Source: Actinomycetes bacterium (GTDB taxonomy: Bacteria; Actinomycetota; Acidimicrobiia; Acidimicrobiales; Palsa-688). From it: a DNA stretch of 64,000 nt. The notes below the pieces were generated by a model that was not told the origin of the DNA, did not search any database, and saw nothing but the letters and a program-made list of their open reading frames with translations. A program made the translations under genes and the position numbers. Where the stretch lies: contig JAJZIY010000003.1 in the NCBI GenBank assembly GCA_021828475.1, forward strand, positions 1 through 64,000, given 5' to 3'. Shown here piece after piece: positions 49,413 to 57,704 of this stretch; the first letter of the stretch is position 1, and each line of letters begins with the position of its first letter.

Positions 49413-49492
49413 ATCCGCTCGAACGCCTTTATGAGCGCGAGCATTGCAACAACGAACAGCGCCGTGCCCAGCACGGCCAGGATGTCTGCCAT
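49409..49492 (-). CDS. 27-residue membrane peptide upstream of kdpF
   Basis: ATG 49492 opens a 27-codon frame: MADILAVLGTALFVVAMLAL followed by IKAFERI. It is one hydrophobic helix with a short charged tail. Its stop overlaps the kdpF ATG (ATGA), which argues for translation. From general knowledge, a similar tiny gene of the form helix plus a charged end precedes kdpF in other actinobacteria. It may be a second small Kdp subunit or a translational coupler; neither is shown. Confidence 0.62.
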   Translation of the reverse strand: MADILAVLGTALFVVAMLALIKAFERI

Positions 49493-49544
49493 GCCCCGAT
49501 CATCCCGTCCCGGCGCGAACGTGGCGTGAACCGGGCCGGCGAGG

Positions 49545-50234
49545 TTATGAATATTCCGTGGATCCGTGGGCGGCCAGCGAGTACCCGATACCGGGGATGT
49601 TGCGCAGGAGCCGCCCGGCCGGGCCGAGCTTCTTGCGCAGGCGGTAGACGTAGACGCGCAGGTAGTCGGCCTCGGCACCGTAGGCGTCTGCCCACACCTC
49701 GCGCAGCACCATCTGGTGGGTGCACGTCTTGCCTGCATTGCGGGCCAGGTAGGCCAGCAGCTCGAACTCCTTGGCCGTGAGCTCCACGGGCTCGCCGCTC
49801 ACCCGGGCCTCGTAGTGGACGAGGTCGAGCTCCAGCGGCCCGACGGCGACCGTCTCCGCTGCCGGCGGGGGGCCCCCGGCGTGGCGCAGGGCGGTGCGCA
49901 CCCGGGCCTCGAGCTCGGCCATGCCGAAAGGCTTGGTCACGTAGTCGTTGGCGCCGCCGTCGAGGGCCGCGACCTTGCGGTCCTCGAGAGCAGTAGCCGA
50001 AAGCACGATGATGGGCACGTCGGTCCAGGTGCGCAGGTGCCGGACGACGTCCAAACCGTCCATGTCGGGCAGGCCGAGGTCCAGGACGACCACCTCGGGC
50101 GCCTCGAGCGCCGTCTTGGACAGCCCCTCCTGCGCGCTGACCGCCAGGAGCACCTCGTGGCCACGGGCGGACAGGCCCACCCTCAATGCGCGCAGCAGGG
50201 CCCTGTCGTCGTCCACAACGAGCACACGAGCCAC
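49545..50234 (-). CDS. kdpE: Response regulator KdpE
   Basis: A 229-residue OmpR-family regulator with an intact receiver (VLVVDDDRALLRALR, phospho-Asp in VVLDLGLPDMDG, switch LSAT, Lys in DYVTKPF) and a DNA-binding wing (ELTAKEFELLAYLARNAG, YLRVYVYRLRKKLGP). It activates kdpFABC when K+ is low. It starts 7 bp after the kinase gene, and 52 bp separate it from the small genes before kdpA. Confidence 0.91.
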   Translation of the reverse strand: MARVLVVDDDRALLRALRVGLSARGHEVLLAVSAQEGLSKTALEAPEVVVLDLGLPDMDGLDVVRHLRTWTDVPIIVLSATALEDRKVAALDGGANDYVTKPFGMAELEARVRTALRHAGGPPPAAETVAVGPLELDLVHYEARVSGEPVELTAKEFELLAYLARNAGKTCTHQMVLREVWADAYGAEADYLRVYVYRLRKKLGPAGRLLRNIPGIGYSLAAHGSTEYS

Positions 50235-50241
50235 CGGTACA

Positions 50242-51750
50242 TCAACCTATTTCGGCACGGGGCAGGGTGAAGGCGAACCTCGCCCCCCGCTCGGCGTCCT
50301 GGCCGGTCGGCGGGTCCATCCAGATGGTCTCGCCATGGGCCTCGACGAAGGCCTTGGCGATGGCCAGGCCGAGCCCGCCGCGCCCCCCGGCCTCGCGCCG
50401 CTCGAACATCTGGAACACGCTCGACCTGTCCTCGGCTGGTACCCCGGGGCCGCTGTCGCTCACGCGTATCTCGACCCTGCCGTCCTCACGCTCGGCGGCG
50501 TGCACGGTGACGGGCGCCCCGGGTGGGGAGTGCCTGAAGGCGTTGTCGAGCAGGTTGGCCAGGACCTGGCGGGCCAGCACAGGGTCGGCGTCGACCGGGG
50601 GCAGGTCGCGCGAGGCCCGCCAGCGCAGGTCCTCGCGGCGAGCCGAGCGCCCGAGGACGAGCACGGCCTCCTCGAGCAGTTCGGGCACGGCCACGGGCTG
50701 GCGGCGCAGCACCAGCGCGCCGGCCTGCACCCGGGTCATGTCGAGCAGGTTGGAGACCAGGCGGTCCAGGCGGTCGGCTTGGGCGTCGACCAGCTCGGCC
50801 AGCTCCCGGGCGTCGTCGGGGGACAGCTCGGCCCCGGCCTCCACCAGGGTCGACGCCGACACCTTGATCGTGGCCAGAGGCGTGCGCAGGTCGTGTGAGA
50901 CGGCGCCCACGAGCGCCCGGCGCAGGCCTTCCATCTCGTCGAGCAAGCGGGCCCTGAGCGCCTCCTCGCGCAGGCCGGCACGCTCGAGCGTCAGCGCCAG
51001 GTGGTTGGCGAACGCCTTGAGCAGCTCCTGCTGCGCCGCGGACCCCGGTGCGCCCCGCACGGCCAGGAGGCCGACCGCCTTCCCGGAGGCGACCAGGGCC
51101 ACCGCCTGGTAGTTACCCGGGTCAGCGGGCGTCGGCCCCATGCTGACCGGGCCGGGCCCGGCCGCGAACACGGCCCCCCCCTCGTGGGCCGGCTGGTCGA
51201 GCACGGGGGAACCCGCCGAGGCCACCACCTGCAGCTCCCCCTGCCTGGGCAGCAACAGCGTGGCGCTGCTCAGCTCGAACGCCGAGCGCACCGAGTCGAC
51301 GACGGCCTGGAGCAGCTCGGGCCCGGGGAGGTCCTTCACGAGCAGCTCCGACAGGTCGAACAGGCGGCGCAGCTCCCTGGCCCGGTCCACGGACTCGGAC
51401 CTGGCCGCCCGCAGGTCCGAGACCACCCTCGCCACCAGCACCATCACGATGGCGTACACGCCGAGGGCGACCCAGTCCTGCACCTTGGCGATGTAGAGGG
51501 TGTAGTAGGGCGGCAGGAACAGGTAGTCGTAGGCGAGGAAGCAGGCAGCCGTGACCACCAGCCCGGTGCCGAAGCCGCCGGCACTCACCCCGCCCACGAC
51601 CGGCAGCACCAGGACCAGTGCCGTGGTGGCAGCGCTGAGGTGGGCCCTCAAGGGCATCAGGGCGGCGACGAAGGCCGCCGTCGCCACCAGGGCCAGAGCC
51701 GTCACCAGCCAGGCAGGCGGCCTACCGGCCGGGGACGCCCACCCCGGCAA
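50242..51750 (-). CDS. kdpD: KdpD C-terminal half: DUF4118 membrane domain, GAF and histidine kinase
   Basis: A 502-residue protein. Four membrane helices of the DUF4118 type (about 12-110: VTALALVATAAFVAALMPL, FGTGLVVTAACFLAYDYLF) are followed by a GAF-like domain and the kinase: AVSHDLRTPLATIK with the phospho-His, NLLDNAFRHSPPG, and GGRGGLGLAIAKAFVEAHGG-type SGxGL motifs. This is the part absent from the 43725-44942 protein. The start is TTG 51750, with GAGG about 6 nt upstream. It lies 26 bp downstream of a TrkA gene, so the potassium genes from 53161 to 43725 may form one transcript. Confidence 0.87.
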   Translation of the reverse strand: MPGWASPAGRPPAWLVTALALVATAAFVAALMPLRAHLSAATTALVLVLPVVGGVSAGGFGTGLVVTAACFLAYDYLFLPPYYTLYIAKVQDWVALGVYAIVMVLVARVVSDLRAARSESVDRARELRRLFDLSELLVKDLPGPELLQAVVDSVRSAFELSSATLLLPRQGELQVVASAGSPVLDQPAHEGGAVFAAGPGPVSMGPTPADPGNYQAVALVASGKAVGLLAVRGAPGSAAQQELLKAFANHLALTLERAGLREEALRARLLDEMEGLRRALVGAVSHDLRTPLATIKVSASTLVEAGAELSPDDARELAELVDAQADRLDRLVSNLLDMTRVQAGALVLRRQPVAVPELLEEAVLVLGRSARREDLRWRASRDLPPVDADPVLARQVLANLLDNAFRHSPPGAPVTVHAAEREDGRVEIRVSDSGPGVPAEDRSSVFQMFERREAGGRGGLGLAIAKAFVEAHGETIWMDPPTGQDAERGARFAFTLPRAEIG

Positions 51751-51776
51751 GGACCGCCTCGCGCTCGTCGGTGCTC

Positions 51777-52505
51777 CTAGGGGCCGGCGGGCGGGCGGAG
51801 CGTCGCCAACGGGCCCGGTCCGGGCGAGCCCGGCGCGCCGGCTCCGCCGTCGGCCACCAGCAGCGAGCGCACGGCATCCTCGGACTCCGGCGAAGCCAGG
51901 ACCAGTACCTCGTCGCCGACTTCGAGCACGGTGTCGCCCCTCGGCACCACGACGTGGGCCCGGCGCACGACTGCGACCACTGTGGCGTCACGTGGCATGC
52001 CGAGGCGCGACAGCTCCATGCCGGCGGCAGGCGAGCCTGATGCCAGGGTGACCTCCACCAGATGGGCCCCGGAGGACTCCAGCTGCATGAGCCGGACCAG
52101 GGAGCCGACCGACACGGCCTCTTCGACCAGCGAGGCCAGCAGGTGGGGGGTCGACACGGCGATGTCGACGCCCCAGGTCTGGTTGAACAGCCAGTGGTTC
52201 TTCGGGTGGTTGACCCGGGCGATCACCCGAGGGACCGCGAACTCCTGCTTGGCCAGCAGCGAGACCACCAGGTTGTCCTCGTCGTCCCCTGTGGCCGCCA
52301 CGACCACGTCCGCCGTGGCCAGGCCGGCCGCGTCCAGGGCTGAGACCTCGCATGCGTCCCTCACCATCCACTGCACGGCCAGGACGGCGCCCCGCTCGGC
52401 GACGTCGGGGTCGATCTCCATGAGCAGCACCTCATGGCCGGCGCGGTGCAGGTCGGCGGCCAGGTAGGTGCCGACGTTACCGGCTCCGGCGATGAAGACC
52501 TTCAC
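51777..52505 (-). CDS. TrkA/KtrA-type RCK potassium regulatory protein (second of two)
   Basis: A 242-residue protein with an RCK_N domain (VFIAGAGNVGTYLAADLHRAG, a Rossmann nucleotide loop, MEIDPDVAERG) and an RCK_C domain (ELSRLGMPRDATVVAVVRR, GDTVLEVGDEVLVLASPE). It gates a K+ transporter in response to NAD(H) or ATP. The GTG overlaps the stop of its paralogue as GTGA. Pairs of TrkA proteins beside a KimA/APC permease match the ceoB-ceoC arrangement of mycobacteria. Confidence 0.87.
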   Translation of the reverse strand: MKVFIAGAGNVGTYLAADLHRAGHEVLLMEIDPDVAERGAVLAVQWMVRDACEVSALDAAGLATADVVVAATGDDEDNLVVSLLAKQEFAVPRVIARVNHPKNHWLFNQTWGVDIAVSTPHLLASLVEEAVSVGSLVRLMQLESSGAHLVEVTLASGSPAAGMELSRLGMPRDATVVAVVRRAHVVVPRGDTVLEVGDEVLVLASPESEDAVRSLLVADGGAGAPGSPGPGPLATLRPPAGP

Positions 52506-53161
52506 GACCGCGGCCCCCCGATCAGCCTCTGCTCCAGCTCCTCCAGTGCCGCAGCGTCGACGGCGAAGTGCACGACGTCGCCCTCCTGCGCCACCAGGCC
52601 GGGCTTGGGCACCAGTGAACGGCCGGCCCTGGCCACGACCGCCATGCGCACCCGGCCAGGCATCTCCAGCTCGTCGAGCTTGCAGCCCACCCAGCCCCCC
52701 GGCAGAGAGCGCTCCACTATGAGGACCTCTCCACCCGGTGCCGCCCATTCGCTCGTCGGGCGGTCGGGGAGCAGACGGCGAACGACCTGGTCGACCGTCC
52801 AGGTGACGGTGGCGACGGTCGGGATGCCGAGGCGGCGGTAGATCACGGCCCTGCGGGGGTCGTAGATCCGGGCCACCACGTTGCGCACCTGGTACGTCTC
52901 CTTGGCGATGCGAGCGGTGAGGATGTTGGAGTTGTCACCGTTGGTGACCGCGGCCAGAGCGTCGGCCTTGGCGATGCCGGCCTCCTCCAGAGCGTCCCGG
53001 TCGAAGCCGAAGCCCACCACGCCCTTGCCGCCCCAGTCCATGGCCAGGCGCTGGAGGGCACGCTCGCTCTTGTCCACCACCGCGACCTCGTTGCCCTCCT
53101 TGGACAGGGTGGTGGCCAGTTCGGAGCCGACACGACCGCAGCCCACGACGACGATCCTCAT
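52502..53161 (-). CDS. TrkA/KtrA-type RCK potassium regulatory protein (first of two)
   Basis: A 219-residue RCK protein: VVVGCGRVGSELATTLSKEG, VAVVDKSERALQRL, AVTNGDNSNILTARIAKE, IYDPRRAVIYRRLGI and a C-terminal RCK_C part (MPGRVRMAVVARAGRSLVP). ATG 53161 starts exactly at the Rossmann strand; in-frame ATG or GTG codons a few residues upstream are possible. It diverges from the KimA-like permease gene, with 155 bp between. Confidence 0.86.
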   Translation of the reverse strand: MRIVVVGCGRVGSELATTLSKEGNEVAVVDKSERALQRLAMDWGGKGVVGFGFDRDALEEAGIAKADALAAVTNGDNSNILTARIAKETYQVRNVVARIYDPRRAVIYRRLGIPTVATVTWTVDQVVRRLLPDRPTSEWAAPGGEVLIVERSLPGGWVGCKLDELEMPGRVRMAVVARAGRSLVPKPGLVAQEGDVVHFAVDAAALEELEQRLIGGPRS

Positions 53162-53316
53162 CACCAACATGCAACACGCTCGGGCTACCTGGCACAACTC
53201 GGCGGCCGCCGCTACTGTCGTCCTGGTGCCCGCGGCAACCGGGGCGCACCGGCATCGAGACGGGCGCCCGCGCGGTGCCGAGGACCAGGAGCCTGCAGCA
53301 GCGTAAGTGAGCACCC

Positions 53317-55647
53317 ATGAGCAACCTTACTGAGGCTCCCGCGGCGCGGCCGGGGCCGGCAGCGGACCTTCCGGAGACGCTGCTCTACCGGCTGAAGAAC
53401 GTCCTCCTGGGCCGCCCGTTGGTGACCGAGGAGCTCGAGAACGAGCGCCTCGGCAGCTTGATGGCCATGGGCGTACTGGCCCCGGACGCCATCTCCTCCT
53501 CGGCCTACGGCAGCGAGGAGATGCTCGTCGAGCTGATGAAGCCGGTGGGCGTTGCGGCCTTCACACTGCTGCTCCCGGTGACCTTCGCCCTGCTAGTGGT
53601 CCTGTTCTTCGTGACCATGTCCTACCGGGAAGTGGTCATGGTCTACACCCGGGCGGGCGGCTCCTACGTCGTCGCCAGGGACAACTTCGGGCCCGTCGTG
53701 GCCCAGGTGGCCGCCGTCGCCCTGCTCATCGACTACACGGTCACGGTTGCCGTGCAGGTGGCGGCCGGCACGGACGCGCTCACGTCGGCGTTCGGCACCA
53801 TGAGGCCCTATTCGACCTACATAAGCATCGCCGTGGTCTGCTTGCTGGCCTACGGCAACCTCCGGGGGATCAGGGAGGCGGGGCGGATCTTCGCCTTCCC
53901 GACCTACTTCTTCATCGCTGCCATCGGCACGGTGGTCCTCACGGGCATCGTGCGGTCCGTCGCCACGGGCCTGCACCTGTACTCGCTCCACCGCCCCGGG
54001 CTGTACCCGGTGGGGCACCCCGGGAGCGGACTGCTCATGGGGGCGTCGCTCTTCATCGTGCTGCGCTCCTTCGCCAACGGAGGCTCCTCGCTCACGGGGG
54101 TCGAGGCCATCTCCAACGGCGTGAGCGCCTTCAAGCCGCCCGCCGGCCGGCGAGCCAGGCGTGTGTACCTGATGATGAGCGTCTCGCTCGGCGGTCTGGT
54201 CCTCGGGGTGTCCTTCCTCGCCCGCTGGACCCACGCCGCACCCTTCCTGGCCGGCAGCCCTACGGTCATCTCGCAGGAAGCCAAGGCCGTGTTCGGGACC
54301 AGCGGTTTCGGCACGCTGCTGTTCTACATAGTGCAGCTGGCCACCCTGCTCATCCTGTACACCGGCGGCAACACCAGCTTCAACGGCTTCCCCTTCCTGG
54401 CCAGCTTCGTGGCCGGTGACCGCTTCCTGCCCCGCCAGCTGACCAAGCGGGGGCACCGCCTGACCTTCTCCAACGGCATCATCGTCCTGGCGATCGTGGC
54501 CATAGGCCTGCTGGCGGTGACCCGTTCGAACGTCACAGAGCTGGTGGCCGTCTACGCCATCGGGGTCTTCACCGGCTTCACCATGGCGGGGGCCGGGATG
54601 TCCAAGCACCACCTGGTCCACAAGGAGCCGGGCTGGAAACACAAGCTGGCCATCAACGCCAGCGCCTCGGTCCTCTCCTTCGTCGTCGTAATGGTCCTGG
54701 CCATCGCCAAGTTCACCCAGGGTGCCTGGACAGTGGTCATCCTCTTCCCCGTCCTGACCCTGGCCCTGATCCGGCTCAACCGCCAGTACCGGGCCGAGGC
54801 ACAGCAACTGGAGCAGGGGGCAGTGGAGGCCTCGGAGCAGGCCGTGCTGCGCCGTCACGTCGTGCTCGTCTTCGTGGACCGCCTCGACATGGCCGCCGCC
54901 CGCGCCATCCAGTACGCCCGCAGCCTGCACCCCGACGAGATCAGGGCGGTGCACTTCCTGCTCGACAACCAGGCGGCGCAGCTGCTGCGGGAGAACTGGG
55001 AGCGCCTGATGATCCGGCGCCTGCCCCTGGAGATACGCGAGTGCAGGGACCGGCGGATAGGACGAGCGGCCCTCGAGTACGTGAGCGCCGCCCTGGCCGA
55101 CGGGGACACCGAGGTGTCGGTCCTGCTGCCCCGGCGCCTCTACTCCTGGGGGTGGGGCCACCTGCTCCACGACCGCACCGCCGACCGCCTGGCGGCGGTC
55201 CTGGGCCGCCTGCCGCACGCCAACGCCACGGTCGTCCCCTTCCAGCTGCGCAGCCCGAGCGGGCCGCGCCGGGCGCAGGGGCCCGAGCGGACCAAGGGCG
55301 TGCCACGCAGGCGGGCGAGGGAGCAGGCACGCGAAGAAGCGCTCGTCCAGGTCGAGGGGGCCATGCCGATCCAGGGCATCCAGTGGCGCCAACGGGCCAA
55401 GATCGCCGGGCGCATCACCTCGGTCGAGGTCCAGCCCTGGAGGGGCGCCCAGGTGCTCAGCTGCACACTGGCCGACCACACCGGCAGTATGACCCTGGTG
55501 TTCACCAGGCGGGACGTTCCCGGCGTGGAGACGGGGGCCCAGTTGATCGCCGAGGGCACCGTCGGCGAGCACGACGGCCACCTGGCCATGCTCAACCCTC
55601 TCCACGAGGTCCTGAAGAGGGCACCGACCGACCCGATGCACGCCTGA
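53317..55647 (+). CDS. KimA-like potassium/APC permease fused to a C-terminal OB-fold domain
   Basis: A 776-residue protein in three parts. An APC-type transporter (about 45-505, twelve helices) has SSSAYGSEEML, YTRAGGSYVVARDNFG, ANGGSSLTGVEAISNG and GGNTSFNGFPFLASF, landmarks of the KimA group of K+ importers. A cytoplasmic universal-stress-like domain spans about 515-645. A C-terminal OB-fold (about 682-772) has AKIAGRITSVEVQPWRG, CTLADHTGSMTLVFTRR and LIAEGTVGEHDGHLAMLNP. That last domain is the whole of a separate OB-fold nucleic-acid-binding protein encoded near ceoBC/permease genes in other actinobacteria. Such a fusion of a K+ permease with an RecG-like OB-fold is unusual. It diverges from the TrkA pair. 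Confidence 0.86.
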   Translation: MSNLTEAPAARPGPAADLPETLLYRLKNVLLGRPLVTEELENERLGSLMAMGVLAPDAISSSAYGSEEMLVELMKPVGVAAFTLLLPVTFALLVVLFFVTMSYREVVMVYTRAGGSYVVARDNFGPVVAQVAAVALLIDYTVTVAVQVAAGTDALTSAFGTMRPYSTYISIAVVCLLAYGNLRGIREAGRIFAFPTYFFIAAIGTVVLTGIVRSVATGLHLYSLHRPGLYPVGHPGSGLLMGASLFIVLRSFANGGSSLTGVEAISNGVSAFKPPAGRRARRVYLMMSVSLGGLVLGVSFLARWTHAAPFLAGSPTVISQEAKAVFGTSGFGTLLFYIVQLATLLILYTGGNTSFNGFPFLASFVAGDRFLPRQLTKRGHRLTFSNGIIVLAIVAIGLLAVTRSNVTELVAVYAIGVFTGFTMAGAGMSKHHLVHKEPGWKHKLAINASASVLSFVVVMVLAIAKFTQGAWTVVILFPVLTLALIRLNRQYRAEAQQLEQGAVEASEQAVLRRHVVLVFVDRLDMAAARAIQYARSLHPDEIRAVHFLLDNQAAQLLRENWERLMIRRLPLEIRECRDRRIGRAALEYVSAALADGDTEVSVLLPRRLYSWGWGHLLHDRTADRLAAVLGRLPHANATVVPFQLRSPSGPRRAQGPERTKGVPRRRAREQAREEALVQVEGAMPIQGIQWRQRAKIAGRITSVEVQPWRGAQVLSCTLADHTGSMTLVFTRRDVPGVETGAQLIAEGTVGEHDGHLAMLNPLHEVLKRAPTDPMHA

Positions 55648-55694
55648 GGTAGGAGCCCGGCCATGGCTGCTGGCACCGGGCGTAGGCTGCGGCC

Positions 55695-56549
55695 GTGACG
55701 TTCTCGATAGTGGCCGGCGGGGCGGACGGCGTGTCGTTCGGCATTGCCGTTGCCTCCAAGTTCCTTGCGGTGGGAGCGGCGGTACCCGCCGCTGCGGCGG
55801 GGTACGGCGCACTCGCGACCCAGTCGTACGCCAACCTGGCCTACCGCCCGGACGGGCTGGCCCTGTTGCGCTCCGGCGCCGGAGCGGAGCATACGGTCGC
55901 CACCCTCACCGCAGCGGACTCCCAGCGCGAGCAGCGCCAACTGGGTGTGGTCGACCGCTCCGGCGGGAGCGCCAGTTACACAGGCAAAGCCTGTCACCCC
56001 TGGGCCGGCGGGCGACGGGGCCCCGGCTACGCCATCCAGGGCAACATCCTCACGGGCGAGGAGGTGGTGGCTGCCATGGAGGACGCCTGGCTCGCGACCT
56101 CCACGGCCGAGCCGTTGGCGCGGCGCCTGCTGGCCGCCCTCGACGCCGGGGACCAGGCGGGAGGCGACCGGCGCGGGCGCCAGTCGGCGGCCCTGCTCGT
56201 AGTGGCGCCGGGAGGTGGCTACGGAGGTGGTGACGACGTCGTAGCCGACCTGCGGGTCGACGACCACCCGGCGCCGGTCGCCGAGCTCGCCAGGCTGGCG
56301 GACCTTCACGACCTGTACTTCGGGCGCGCGGCGGAGGCGGACATGCTCGATCTCGGGCCTGATCTGGGAGAGGAGATGGCGGAGTTGCTGGCGACCGTGG
56401 GCTACCGGCCCACCGACAGCTCGAGGGCGGCCGTGGTGACCGCGCTGCAGGACTGGGCCGGCGTAGAGAACCTGGAGGAGCGCACGACGGCAGTGGACAG
56501 GGTCGACCCCCTGGTGCTGGGGGTGCTGCGCGAGCGCGCCGGCCACTGA
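55695..56549 (+). CDS. DUF1028 (Ntn-hydrolase-like) family protein
   Basis: A 284-residue protein starting (GTG) TFSIVAGGADGVSFGIAVAS, with AVGAAVPAAAAGYGALATQS, QGNILTGEEVVAAME and the DUF1028 core RQSAALLVVAPGGGYGG. A C-terminal domain of about 70 residues (LGEEMAELLATVGY) resembles small peptidoglycan-binding-like modules attached to this family. DUF1028 proteins resemble Ntn hydrolases; their reaction is unknown. TAGGCT (55683-55688) lies 6 nt before GTG, with no Shine-Dalgarno sequence. It converges with the M48 protease gene. Confidence 0.8.
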   Translation: MTFSIVAGGADGVSFGIAVASKFLAVGAAVPAAAAGYGALATQSYANLAYRPDGLALLRSGAGAEHTVATLTAADSQREQRQLGVVDRSGGSASYTGKACHPWAGGRRGPGYAIQGNILTGEEVVAAMEDAWLATSTAEPLARRLLAALDAGDQAGGDRRGRQSAALLVVAPGGGYGGGDDVVADLRVDDHPAPVAELARLADLHDLYFGRAAEADMLDLGPDLGEEMAELLATVGYRPTDSSRAAVVTALQDWAGVENLEERTTAVDRVDPLVLGVLRERAGH

Positions 56550-56603
56550 CAGCCGCTCCTGGTGGGCCTGACCTCCGGGCGCATCAGGCGCCGGCAGCCA
56601 GGG

Positions 56604-57632
56604 TCAGCCCTCGGCGCCGGTCCCGTCCTCGCCGCCGGTCCCGTCCTCGCCGGTACGCCGGCGACGGGGACGCAACCAGTCCTCGAGCTGGCGCAGGGCT
56701 TTGTCCACACCGCCGGCGGTCACGTCGAGGATGTGGGCGAAGCGCTCCCGGTAGTGAGCGATCGCGCCCTCCATCTCCGCGCTCACGGGCGGCTCCTGGC
56801 CGCGGCGGACGTAGTTGCCCGAGCGCACCCTGTCGTAGGACCCGTCGGCCACCCAGGCCGTCAGCTCCCTCGCTCTGCGCACGGCGAACGGATGGGTCAT
56901 GTAGGCCTCGGCCCAGGCCCTCGACCACCGGGCGAACAGGTCGTCCTCCTCCTCGTAGCGTGCCGCCTGGGCCAGGAAGGCGTCCAGGTCCATGCCGTCG
57001 ATGGCGCCGCCCGCCATTCGCATGAGCATGCGGCAGGTGACGAGAGGGTCGCCGACCACCAGGGCGGAGGCGCGGTCGCTCGACAGCTCGGCCGCCCGGG
57101 ACCATTCGAGGAGCACCAGGTACACGGCACGCATCGGGATACCCGCCACCGGCCCGAACTGGTTGGCCGTGCCGAGGAGCAGGGCGAGTAGCTGGAGTGC
57201 GGTCTGGTAGTAATTGTGCTCGGCCAGGACGTGGCCCATCTCATGGCCGACGACGGCGCCCACCTCGCTGGACTCGTAGTCCTTGACCAGGCCGGAGAAA
57301 AGCACGACCATGGGCTTCTTGGCACCCACGGTGAGACCGTTGGCCAGGGGCGTCTGGGTCACGAAGAGCTCCGGTACGAAGGGCACGTCCAGCACCGACG
57401 CAGCCTGGACGTGCCTGGCCCATAGGCCGGGCACCTGCCTGTCCGACACCTGGACGGCGTTGCCCGTGAGAAGCTGGCGCAGGCGCCGCTCGTGACCGAT
57501 GTCCACCAGCAACTTGACGACCCGCTCCATGAGCGGCACCGACCTCAGGGCGGCCGTCGCCGCCCTGTCCGCAGGGTGTTGGAACGCCTTGGGGCTGATC
57601 CCCTCGTAGCGCGCCGCCTCCTGGAGGGACAT
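56604..57632 (-). CDS. M48-family zinc metalloprotease
   Basis: A 342-residue protein with the zinc site VVGHEMGHVLAEHNYY (HExxH) and the third ligand in ELSSDRASALVVGD (about 55 residues on). Only one hydrophobic stretch (LQLLALLLGTANQFGPVAG) is evident, so it is less membrane-embedded than HtpX. The last 30 residues contain repeated GEDGTG-type units. ATG 57632 is 6 nt from TAGGAT (minus strand 57639-57644), a leaderless pattern. Substrate is unknown; M48 enzymes degrade misfolded or specific membrane proteins. Confidence 0.85.
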   Translation of the reverse strand: MSLQEAARYEGISPKAFQHPADRAATAALRSVPLMERVVKLLVDIGHERRLRQLLTGNAVQVSDRQVPGLWARHVQAASVLDVPFVPELFVTQTPLANGLTVGAKKPMVVLFSGLVKDYESSEVGAVVGHEMGHVLAEHNYYQTALQLLALLLGTANQFGPVAGIPMRAVYLVLLEWSRAAELSSDRASALVVGDPLVTCRMLMRMAGGAIDGMDLDAFLAQAARYEEEDDLFARWSRAWAEAYMTHPFAVRRARELTAWVADGSYDRVRSGNYVRRGQEPPVSAEMEGAIAHYRERFAHILDVTAGGVDKALRQLEDWLRPRRRRTGEDGTGGEDGTGAEG

Positions 57633-57704
57633 GGCGTGATCCTAACGGGCGCCCTGCGTGTTGTGTGCCTCAGGCGGTCGCCCCGATCGACCGATACCTC
57701 CCTC

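Noticed and set aside
43725-51750. Split KdpD as a frameshift or sequencing error
   Set aside because: The halves are separated by kdpE and kdpFABC, and each has its own start, stop and complete domains.
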